Assembly (NCBI GenBank): GCA_965214565.1
Contig: OZ243951.1
Location: 2,542,001 to 2,606,000 of the forward strand
Direction of reading: 5' to 3'
DNA length: 64,000 nt
From: VXYK01 sp965214565
Lineage (GTDB): Bacteria > Actinomycetota > Acidimicrobiia > Acidimicrobiales > Aldehydirespiratoraceae
This document shows, in pieces, positions 8,734 through 15,791 of the stretch (position 1 is the stretch's first letter; the number at the start of each line of letters is the position of its first letter). Made by a program: the position numbers and the translations under genes. The notes below the pieces were generated by a model, which worked only from the letters and a program-made list of their open reading frames with translations, was not told the origin of the DNA and did no database searches.

Positions 8734-11081
8734 AAGTCGCAGATCGATGCGGTTGAGTCGGGTACCAGTATCCCGTTCTCGTCGATACGGCCTCCAACGG
8801 CGCGTTCGGAGACCTCGGAGAATACCAGTTCTGCAACGTCAGGGCCGGCTGGCGCGGCTACTGCTCCGGGCAGGACTGTAGGGATCAAGCGGATCTGTTC
8901 GATGGTGTCGGTACCGCGTACTGTGATCTCAAACACCGCGGAACGGGCTCTGCGGAACCCGCCGTTCTGGAAGGCCAAGTTGCCGGTGGACCACAGCACC
9001 GCGGCGCCGTCGATGATCTCCACACCCTGCAGTTGGTGGGGATGCGAGATCGCGATGATGTCAGCGCCGATGTCGATCCAGAAATTGATGATCTCGCGTT
9101 GCCTCGCTGTGGGGCAGTCCGTCAACTCCAGACCGGAATGGAGCATGACGACAGCGATGTCGGAGTTCTTCGCGGCCGCGTCGATTGCAGCCAGCGTCTG
9201 CAGGGCGAACCGGTCGCATGCCCAGGCAACGCCGACCCGTTGAGCTCTTGGCGACTGCGCCCAGCCACACTCGAGCGTGGTGAGCGACACCACTGCGATG
9301 ACCCGGCCGGCGACTTCAACGAACACCGGAGCGAACGCCTCTTCGTTGGTTGCTCCGGCGCCTGTACCGGTGAGCGGCGAGTCGTCGATCAGCCTGCGTG
9401 TGGATGCGGCACCGGCCGGCCCGTAGTCCCAGGTGTGGTTGTTGGCCATCCCCAACACGTCGATCCCGGAGGCCACTATCTGGTCGATGGCTTCAGGCGG
9501 GGAGAGGAAGTTGAACCTCTTGTTGATCGGAGGGGGGCCCACCCCTTGGTGCGTCCCTACCACGGTCTCAAGGTTGGCGAACATGAGGTCGGGCGCGGAG
9601 AGTATGTCGGTGATCGCGACCAACATTCCCAGAGGCACCTGGTAGTCGAGTATCTGCAGGTCACCTCCGAATCCCAGCACCAGGGGCGAAGGCGGGTCTG
9701 TGCCGGGTGTGGTGGCGGGTCCTGCGGCCGCCTGATAGCGGGCGAAACGACGGATGAATGCGGCTGCCTGCCCGCGTGTGGTCGTCGCTGCGGCATCGAA
9801 GCGGGGCATTGAGCGGCCGCCTGGTGGCTTGGCCGCAGACTCCTCGGCGAGTGAGGCTATGCCGGTCTCGGCCGCCCATGTGACCGCCGTCGTGAAGAAG
9901 CTTGACGGTGGAAGACCTGCCAACGGAGTGTCCCGCTTACTCGGTTGCGGACGCGAAGCCATGCGCCACAGGAAGGTCATGAACTCGGAGTGGGATATCA
10001 GGCGGTCCGGGTCGAACCTCGTCGCTGAAGTTCCAGTTGTAAGGCCCTGCTCGAACATCCACTGGGCCGCCTCAGAATAGTAGGAATCGGGAGCTACGTC
10101 GACGAAGGGAAGGTCGATTCCGGCTTCGGGCTCTCCCGCGTACCTCCACAGCAGGGTGGCAGCTTGAGCACGGGTTACGCTCCTGTCAACACAGAAGCGA
10201 ACCGGGTTGCATCCGGTCGTGATCTGTTCCGCGGCCAACCAGTCGATGTCTGCGGCGAAAGCAGAACCTGCGATATCACAGAACCGGTGTTCGGGCGTGG
10301 GGGTGAAGTCTCCGCAGATGATGTTGGTGGCTCCGACCCAGACGAACTCCCAGGGTTCAGGATTGGGTCCTGCGGGCCTGCTGCCGCTGGGATAACTGGG
10401 TATCCAGCCGTGGGCTTTGGCGTTGGCGTAATTGTCAGCAGCCAGCCAGGCGAATGCGGCGGTGTTGCCGAACGCATTGTGGTCACCGGACCCCTCCGCA
10501 AGGTCGATCGCGTAGCCGGTGTGGTGTTTGGAGTACCCAGGCACGGCTACCACGTTGAGCACTCGGTTGATCGCGGCATAAGAACTGCCTTGGGTGGCGG
10601 CCTTGCGGCGGTAGAGGTCTGCCTGCTGTGCCTCACTTCGAAAAGCTGACCGTAAGGTGAGGGACAGGCTGGCTTCCTCAGCCGCGTGCCGGAGGTCCAA
10701 CCAGGCTTGAGCCGCCTCGGGCTGCAGGAGGCGGCCGTCGACGCGTGTCAGTTCCCGATTCGGCAGCGCCCTGCGCGTGTATCCCCTCTGTTCGCCGACC
10801 GCGCGGATCCGCGCGTCCAGTTCAGCGCTTCCCGTGATGGCAGGTGGAGCGACTATCTCTCCCAACCCGGGCAGGTCGGCGTTGTCGAACAAGTCGAGGA
10901 ACTCATCGGGTGACAGTTCTGTGGCGAGCACCGCCTGCTCGACCGTCACGGCGTGGTTGGCACCCGCAGGCATCGCCGAGAACCCGAGACCGCTGGCTGC
11001 AACCAGCAGTGCCAAGCCGACAGGCACGAACTTCGCGGCGACTCTCCCGACAGCCGCAGAATGTGGACGGGCGCAGAGCAC
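8730..11081 (-). CDS. three-part envelope protein: VanY-like peptidase, SLH repeats, CapA-like domain
   Basis: The 783-residue product has a signal peptide (about 17-42). A VanY/D-Ala-D-Ala carboxypeptidase-type domain follows (about 80-255) with the SKHHTGYAIDL zinc motif. Three SLH-type repeats (about 260-445) share wording with the neighbouring serine hydrolase. A CapA/PgsA-type metallophosphatase-like domain ends the protein (about 470-720; FGGDLQI, MFANLETVV, GMANNHTWDYG, MLHSGLE, SHPHQLQGVE, STGNLAF). The usual WH zinc histidine of VanY is glutamate here (E245 in NPEPWEFVW). The start is GTG at 11081, 6 bases after a TATATT box; an in-frame ATG at 11120 is the alternative. Inference: a wall-bound protein acting on peptidoglycan or capsular polymer. 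Confidence 0.75.
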   Translation of the reverse strand: MLCARPHSAAVGRVAAKFVPVGLALLVAASGLGFSAMPAGANHAVTVEQAVLATELSPDEFLDLFDNADLPGLGEIVAPPAITGSAELDARIRAVGEQRGYTRRALPNRELTRVDGRLLQPEAAQAWLDLRHAAEEASLSLTLRSAFRSEAQQADLYRRKAATQGSSYAAINRVLNVVAVPGYSKHHTGYAIDLAEGSGDHNAFGNTAAFAWLAADNYANAKAHGWIPSYPSGSRPAGPNPEPWEFVWVGATNIICGDFTPTPEHRFCDIAGSAFAADIDWLAAEQITTGCNPVRFCVDRSVTRAQAATLLWRYAGEPEAGIDLPFVDVAPDSYYSEAAQWMFEQGLTTGTSATRFDPDRLISHSEFMTFLWRMASRPQPSKRDTPLAGLPPSSFFTTAVTWAAETGIASLAEESAAKPPGGRSMPRFDAAATTTRGQAAAFIRRFARYQAAAGPATTPGTDPPSPLVLGFGGDLQILDYQVPLGMLVAITDILSAPDLMFANLETVVGTHQGVGPPPINKRFNFLSPPEAIDQIVASGIDVLGMANNHTWDYGPAGAASTRRLIDDSPLTGTGAGATNEEAFAPVFVEVAGRVIAVVSLTTLECGWAQSPRAQRVGVAWACDRFALQTLAAIDAAAKNSDIAVVMLHSGLELTDCPTARQREIINFWIDIGADIIAISHPHQLQGVEIIDGAAVLWSTGNLAFQNGGFRRARSAVFEITVRGTDTIEQIRLIPTVLPGAVAAPAGPDVAELVFSEVSERAVGGRIDENGILVPDSTASICDF

Positions 11082-11087
11082 GTCTCG

Positions 11088-11093
11088 AATATA
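11088..11093 (-). promoter_or_regulatory. -10 box for the VanY-SLH-CapA gene
   Basis: On the minus strand TATATT is followed by six bases and then an in-frame GTG. It is the closest match to TATAAT among the boxes noted and supports a leaderless start at 11081, leaving a normal-length signal peptide. Confidence 0.5.
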
Positions 11094-11136
11094 GACGCTG
11101 ACTAAACGACAAGATTGCATGCATGCTTGCTTTGCT

Positions 11137-11142
11137 TAGCCT
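11137..11142 (+). promoter_or_regulatory. -10 box of leaderless tgt promoter
   Basis: TAGCCT lies 6 bases before the GTG at 11149. The same TAGCCT hexamer precedes def and hisS. Confidence 0.6.
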
Positions 11143-11148
11143 GGCACG

Positions 11149-12261
11149 GTGAAGGCAACTCTTGTTGAGACCGCGCGCGACCAGCAGGCCCGAACCGGTG
11201 TCGTCACAACGGCCCGCGGACAGTTCAGCACTCCACGGTTCATGCCGGTTGGAACCCGTGGAGCGGTGCGCCACCTGGCAGCAGACGACCTCGAGGCTCT
11301 CGGAGCACAGGTGATTCTGGCCAACACCTACCATCTGATGCTTCGACCAGGCCCGGAGGTCATAGCCGAGCTGGGGGGGATACACCGTTTTGTTGACTTC
11401 AACAACCATGTTCTAACCGACTCGGGTGGATTCCAGGTCTTCTCGTTGAAGCCGCAGATCGACGATGAGGGCGCCACTTTCAGATCGGTGTACGACGGGT
11501 CGACGCACCGGCTGACGCCAGAGAAGGCCGTCGAGGTGCAGGCACTGATCGGGGCGGACATCCAGATGGTTCTCGACGTCTGCCCCTCAGCGGTCGCTGA
11601 GCGTCAGATCCTGCGTTCAGCGGTGGACCGTACGGCCCTGTGGGCGAACAGGGGACGCCGGGCCTTCCTCGAGCATCCGTCCGCGGCGCGACGGCAGAGT
11701 CAGTTCGGGATAGTCCAGGGTGGGACGGACGAGGCGCTGCGCGCTGAGTCCGCTGAGCGGACAGTGGCTCTCAACTTCGACGGCTACGCCGTGGGCGGAC
11801 TGTCGGTGGGTGAGGACCGTCAGAAGATGCTGGAGGGCCTCGACTCCTGCGTGGGTCTGCTGCCCAGCGATCAGCCACGGTATTTCATGGGACTCGGCGA
11901 CCCCGTCGGGATCGTCGAATCCGTGGCGCGGGGAGTCGACATGTTCGACTGCGTCCTGCCCACGCGCCTCGCCCGCCACGGCACGGTCCTGACCGATGAG
12001 GGCAAGTTCAACCTGCGCCGAGCGGAATTCTCAAACAGTGATCAACCGCTCGACGTCTGTTGGCCCGGGAGTCCCGCCAACCGCTGGTCCCGCGGCTACT
12101 TGAGGCACCTGCTGGTGGCCAGGGAACCCACTGCGCCGCGGATTCTGACGCTTCACAACCTCGCCTGGTTGTTTCGATTCATGGAGCAGCTGTCTGCTGC
12201 GATCAAGGCTCAGGAATTTGAGATGTTCCGGGGTCGCGTTCATGACGTTTGGGGACGATAG
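11149..12261 (+). CDS. tgt: tRNA-guanine transglycosylase (Tgt) with an eroded zinc site
   Basis: Tgt swaps guanine-34 of target tRNAs for preQ1, the step before QueA. The 370-residue TIM-barrel protein keeps TYHLMLRPG, the LTDSGGFQVFSL aspartate, the substrate segment GIVQGG, and the nucleophile region GVDMFDCVLPTRLARHG. In the C-terminal zinc region the usual C-x-C-x2-C is missing: the segment reads DVCWPGSPANRWSRGYLRHL with only one Cys (residue 304), although the later His in TLHNL remains. Activity is therefore uncertain. The start is a leaderless GTG; upstream sequence belongs to the divergent envelope gene. Confidence 0.92.
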   Translation: MKATLVETARDQQARTGVVTTARGQFSTPRFMPVGTRGAVRHLAADDLEALGAQVILANTYHLMLRPGPEVIAELGGIHRFVDFNNHVLTDSGGFQVFSLKPQIDDEGATFRSVYDGSTHRLTPEKAVEVQALIGADIQMVLDVCPSAVAERQILRSAVDRTALWANRGRRAFLEHPSAARRQSQFGIVQGGTDEALRAESAERTVALNFDGYAVGGLSVGEDRQKMLEGLDSCVGLLPSDQPRYFMGLGDPVGIVESVARGVDMFDCVLPTRLARHGTVLTDEGKFNLRRAEFSNSDQPLDVCWPGSPANRWSRGYLRHLLVAREPTAPRILTLHNLAWLFRFMEQLSAAIKAQEFEMFRGRVHDVWGR

Positions 12262-12298
12262 CCTTGCCTGAGTTCGCTCTCCAGACACGGATGCACGT

Positions 12299-12607
12299 AT
12301 GGAATCACTTTTCTTTCCTGTCCTCATCGTAGGGTTTCTCTACTTCTTCATGATCGCCCCGCAGCGGCGCAAGATGAAGGCTCATCGTCTCCTGCTCAGT
12401 TCCCTGAAGGAGGGGGACGAGGTTCTCACCAACGCGGGCATCTTCGGTGCGGTAGCAGAGGTCGAAGACAGTGTCATCTGGTTGGAAGTGGCGCCTGAAG
12501 TCGAGCTGAAGGTCCAGAAATCTTCGATTGTCCAGGTTGTTTCTCAGTCTGACGATCAGGCGGACGACGCTGCTGATTCAGCTGTCGACGGCGACGGTGC
12601 GGACTGA
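12299..12607 (+). CDS. yajC: Sec translocon accessory protein YajC
   Basis: This small membrane protein (102 residues) has an N-terminal transmembrane helix (FFPVLIVGFLYFFMIAPQRR) followed by the family motif RRKMKAHRLLLSSLKEGDEVLTNAGIFGAV. The C-terminal tail is very acidic. YajC associates with SecDF-YidC and helps protein export. It is followed 10 bases later by secD. A TAGCCT sequence overlapping the tgt stop (12259-12264) might be a promoter but lies 34 bases from the ATG. Confidence 0.93.
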   Translation: MESLFFPVLIVGFLYFFMIAPQRRKMKAHRLLLSSLKEGDEVLTNAGIFGAVAEVEDSVIWLEVAPEVELKVQKSSIVQVVSQSDDQADDAADSAVDGDGAD

Positions 12608-12617
12608 CGCCCCCTAG

Positions 12618-14144
12618 ATGCGTCGTCAACTCACTTTCGTTATCGGCATCACAGTCGCCTCCCTCGTCGGTGTCGTCTACACGGTCATGTCCGGGAACGA
12701 GCCGCTGTTGGGGCTCGACCTCCAGGGTGGAGCCTCAGTGGTTCTCGAACCCGAGCCCAACGAGGACGGCTCCGAGATATCCGACGACGTACTCGACCAG
12801 GCGGTCGACATCATCCGCAACCGGGTCGACGGACTCGGTGTGCGCGAACCGGAGATCAGCCGTCAGGGTTCAACGATCCTGGTGCAGATCCCTGGAGTGG
12901 AGGACCAGCAGCGAGCCATCGAACTCGTCGGTCAGACCGCCGAACTCCGGTTCCGCCCGCTGTATCAAGAAGCGTTCGGCGACGGCCCCTTCGAGACCCG
13001 GAGCATCGCGTTGTGCGCACCGGAGCTCGCCGACGACCCCGCGGCTTTGGCGGAGTTGTACCACGAACCGACCCCCGATGCGGAGGCCGACGAATGCATG
13101 GTGGCGGTAGACACTTCTGCTTCGGAGGTTCGCTACCTTCTCGGTCCTGCGCCCCTGCTCGTCGACCAGCAGCGAGAGCCCGGCGCCCGCCTGACAGGAG
13201 AGGCCCTCGACAGCGCCGCGGCGCGGCTGCAGCTCGTCGAATGGGTCGTCAACATCTCGTTTCGGTCCGGGTCGCCCGGAATAGACGATTTCAATGCTCT
13301 AGCCGCGCAGTGCGCCGCCGGTACGGAGGTATGCCCTCCGACCGGCGTGTCGCCGACGACGGGCGAGTTCGTGGGTCGGGTCGCGGTGGAGATTGATGGG
13401 ATCGTCGAGAGCGCACCAACAGTAGGGGTGTCGAACTTTGAGCGCGGCGAGGTTGTGATTTCCGGCGGTGCCATGACCGAGCAGTCAGCCAAGGACCTGG
13501 CACTGGTCCTGCGTTACGGTTCGCTGCCCGTGGAGCTCACTCCCCAGGAGAGCCGGATCGTCTCGTCGACTCTGGGCGAGGACGCCCTAGACGCTGGAAT
13601 AGTCGCCGGGATCATAGGCCTGTCACTGGTGTCGCTGTACCTGCTCGCGTACTACCGACTGCTGGGTGTCGTCGCCATTGCCAGCCTGGCCGTATCGGGG
13701 GCACTGCTGTGGACCGCGGTCTCCTGGCTCGGGGAGTCGCAGGGACTGGCGCTGACCCTCGCAGGAGTCACGGGCCTTATCGTGTCCATCGGTGTCTCGG
13801 TCGATTCGAACGTGGTCTATTTCGAGCACCTCAAGGAGGACGTGCGCGCCGGCCGTACGGTTCGTTCAGCCGTGGAGAGGGCTTTCCCCATCGCCTTCTC
13901 GACAATCGTCAAAGCCGACGTGGCAAGTCTGATCGCGGCAGTGGTGCTCTACTTCCTGACCGTCGGCCAGGTGAGGGGCTTTGCCCTGTTCTTGGGGTTG
14001 GCAACGGTGCTCGACTTGGTGGCGACCTATTTCTTCATGGGGCCAGTCATCCGGGGGATGGCTCGTCGAGAGTCGATGAACAATCGCCCGAGACTGTTCG
14101 GTATTCCGGCCGTTGGGCCTGACGCCTCGCAGGTGAGACCATGA
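12618..14144 (+). CDS. secD: protein translocase subunit SecD
   Basis: SecD is half of the proton-driven RND-type pair that completes preprotein release outside the membrane. The 508-residue product has an N-terminal TM helix, the LGLDLQGGASVVLEP motif and the periplasmic P1 region. Its C-terminal bundle of TM helices (about 310-490) includes VDSNVVYFEHLKEDVRAGRTVRSAVERAF. The stop overlaps the secF start by 4 bases (ATGA). About 70 residues of acidic insert in P1 (near 115-185) look lineage-specific. Confidence 0.96.
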   Translation: MRRQLTFVIGITVASLVGVVYTVMSGNEPLLGLDLQGGASVVLEPEPNEDGSEISDDVLDQAVDIIRNRVDGLGVREPEISRQGSTILVQIPGVEDQQRAIELVGQTAELRFRPLYQEAFGDGPFETRSIALCAPELADDPAALAELYHEPTPDAEADECMVAVDTSASEVRYLLGPAPLLVDQQREPGARLTGEALDSAAARLQLVEWVVNISFRSGSPGIDDFNALAAQCAAGTEVCPPTGVSPTTGEFVGRVAVEIDGIVESAPTVGVSNFERGEVVISGGAMTEQSAKDLALVLRYGSLPVELTPQESRIVSSTLGEDALDAGIVAGIIGLSLVSLYLLAYYRLLGVVAIASLAVSGALLWTAVSWLGESQGLALTLAGVTGLIVSIGVSVDSNVVYFEHLKEDVRAGRTVRSAVERAFPIAFSTIVKADVASLIAAVVLYFLTVGQVRGFALFLGLATVLDLVATYFFMGPVIRGMARRESMNNRPRLFGIPAVGPDASQVRP

Positions 14145-15220
14145 ACGTCCTCCGACGCATGTATAGGGGGTCACAGCAGTTCGACTTCCCCGCGATCTGG
14201 AAGATGGCCATGATCGTCTCGGTCGGGCTGGTGCTGGTGAGCCTCGGTTCTCTGGTGTTCCGAGGGTTGAACCTGGGCATCGAGTTCGAAGGAGGAACTT
14301 CGTGGGAGGTGGTGGCGCCGGACACCTCGGTCTCCGAGACCCGCGACGCCCTCGCCGGGACCGGTGCGGCCGCGGGCAAGATACAGACCGTCGGCACCGA
14401 CAGCATCCGCGTCCGCGCAGACATCGACGATGCCCGCGGTACCGCGGAAGTCACACGTGCGCTGGCGGACCTTGCCGACACGACCGTCGGCGAGGTCTCC
14501 GTTACAACCGTGGGTCCGTCGTGGGGTGATCAGATAACCAACAAGGCCAGAAACGCTCTGATCTGGTTCTTCGTCATCATCGCGTTGTACATCGCCATCC
14601 GACTGGAGTGGAGGATGTCGGTCGGTGCACTGATCGCGGTCGCCCACGACATCATCATCTCAGTCGGCCTCTATTCGGTGTTCCAGTTCGAGGTCACTCC
14701 AGCGACTGTCATTGCCTTCCTGACGATCATGGGTTACTCGCTCTATGACACGATCGTCGTCTACGACAAGGTTCGAGAGATCGGGCGCAGGTTGGGGCCG
14801 ACCGAGCGCTACACCTACACCGAGATGATGAACCTGGCCCTCAACCAGGTGCTGATGCGATCGATCAACACTTCGATCACCTCGGTTCTCCCGGTGCTCT
14901 CGATGTTGGTGGTGGGCTCGTTCTTCCTGGGTGCGCTGACACTCCAAGAGTTTGCGCTGGCGTTGCTGATCGGCATCATCGTGGGTTCGTACTCGTCGAT
15001 CTTCGTTGCCTCTGCGTTGGTGGCGCAGATGAAAGAACGCGAGGAGCACTATGTGGTGCTCGCGCGCAAGGTGCGGTTGCGGTCCGGAGTGAGTGAAGGC
15101 ACGCGTATGGTCGTCGAGACGGACGCTGCTCTCGGTGCCACCTCGACACGCCCCACCGCAGACCGGGTCCGACCGAGCCATGCACCTCCTCGGCCAAGGA
15201 AGAAAAAGAAGAAGCGCTGA
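14141..15220 (+). CDS. secF: protein translocase subunit SecF
   Basis: The 359-residue partner of SecD has an N-terminal TM helix, the GLNLGIEFEGGTSWEV motif, and a five-helix C-terminal bundle with GYSLYDTIVVYDKVRE and NQVLMRSINTSITSVLPVLSM. The C-terminus ends in a strongly basic cytoplasmic tail (PRPRKKKKKR). ATGA overlap with secD sets the start and implies coupled translation. Confidence 0.96.
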   Translation: MNVLRRMYRGSQQFDFPAIWKMAMIVSVGLVLVSLGSLVFRGLNLGIEFEGGTSWEVVAPDTSVSETRDALAGTGAAAGKIQTVGTDSIRVRADIDDARGTAEVTRALADLADTTVGEVSVTTVGPSWGDQITNKARNALIWFFVIIALYIAIRLEWRMSVGALIAVAHDIIISVGLYSVFQFEVTPATVIAFLTIMGYSLYDTIVVYDKVREIGRRLGPTERYTYTEMMNLALNQVLMRSINTSITSVLPVLSMLVVGSFFLGALTLQEFALALLIGIIVGSYSSIFVASALVAQMKEREEHYVVLARKVRLRSGVSEGTRMVVETDAALGATSTRPTADRVRPSHAPPRPRKKKKKR

Positions 15221-15225
15221 AGCGA

Positions 15226-15231
15226 TACGGT
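15226..15231 (+). promoter_or_regulatory. -10 box for apt
   Basis: TACGGT lies 7 bases before the ATG at 15239, in the leaderless arrangement. The same hexamer is used on the minus strand at 49956-49961. The GTG at 15230 overlaps this box and is therefore less likely to be the start. Confidence 0.45.
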
Positions 15232-15259
15232 GGCAGGCATGACCGTGGCAGGCATGGAT
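15230..15259 (+). repeat. two 15-bp direct repeats carrying candidate apt starts
   Basis: GTGGCAGGCATG occurs at 15230 and again at 15245, a 15-base period that keeps frame. It offers four in-frame starts (15230, 15239, 15245, 15254). The duplicated region encodes (V)AGM(T/D) before the conserved Apt N-terminus. Confidence 0.7.
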
Positions 15260-15790
15260 GGCGTGAGCGAACTGATCCGTGATGTCAAGGACTTTCCTGA
15301 ACCGGGGATCGTCTTCAAGGACATCACGCCGCTGCTGAGGGACCACGAGGCATTCGATGCGGCGATCGACGCGATGGCCGCGCCTTGGCTGGACGGAGGG
15401 CCGGGAGACGGGATCACCAAGGTTGTCGGCATCGAGTCCCGCGGTTTCCTGTTCGGAGTGCCGATGGCGCAGCGCCTCTCGGTCGGTTTCGTGCCCATCC
15501 GCAAGCTAGGGAAGCTGCCCGCTGAGACCGTCTCGGCGAGCTATAACCGGGAGTACGGTCCCGACACGATCGAGATGCACGCCGATGCAGTCGGTCCCGG
15601 TGACTGTGTGCTGGTAGTCGATGATGTACTGGCCACAGCCGGGACGGCGCATGCAGCGGCCGCCCTGCTCGCTGCTGCAGGTGCGACGGTGGCGGGTTTC
15701 TCCGTTCTCATCGAGTTGGAGTTCCTTTCAGGGCGCTCGCTGTTGAGTGATTTCAGGGTCGAGTCCGTGCTCGTGTTCGGAGGGGACTGA
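15239..15790 (+). CDS. apt: adenine phosphoribosyltransferase
   Basis: Apt salvages adenine with PRPP to AMP. The 183-residue product has the family opening LIRDVKDFPEPGIVFKDITPLL, the substrate loop ESRGFLFGVPMAQRL and the PRPP-binding motif VLVVDDVLATAGTA. The ATG at 15239 is chosen because a -10 box sits 7 bases upstream; 15230 and 15254 are in-frame alternatives created by a 15-bp duplication. The secF-apt-relA order is common in actinobacteria. Confidence 0.94.
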   Translation: MTVAGMDGVSELIRDVKDFPEPGIVFKDITPLLRDHEAFDAAIDAMAAPWLDGGPGDGITKVVGIESRGFLFGVPMAQRLSVGFVPIRKLGKLPAETVSASYNREYGPDTIEMHADAVGPGDCVLVVDDVLATAGTAHAAAALLAAAGATVAGFSVLIELEFLSGRSLLSDFRVESVLVFGGD

Positions 15791-15791
15791 G

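Noticed and set aside
12259..12264. TAGCCT as a yajC promoter
   Set aside because: It coincides with the tgt stop codon and lies 34 bases from the yajC ATG, unlike the 6-7-base spacing elsewhere.
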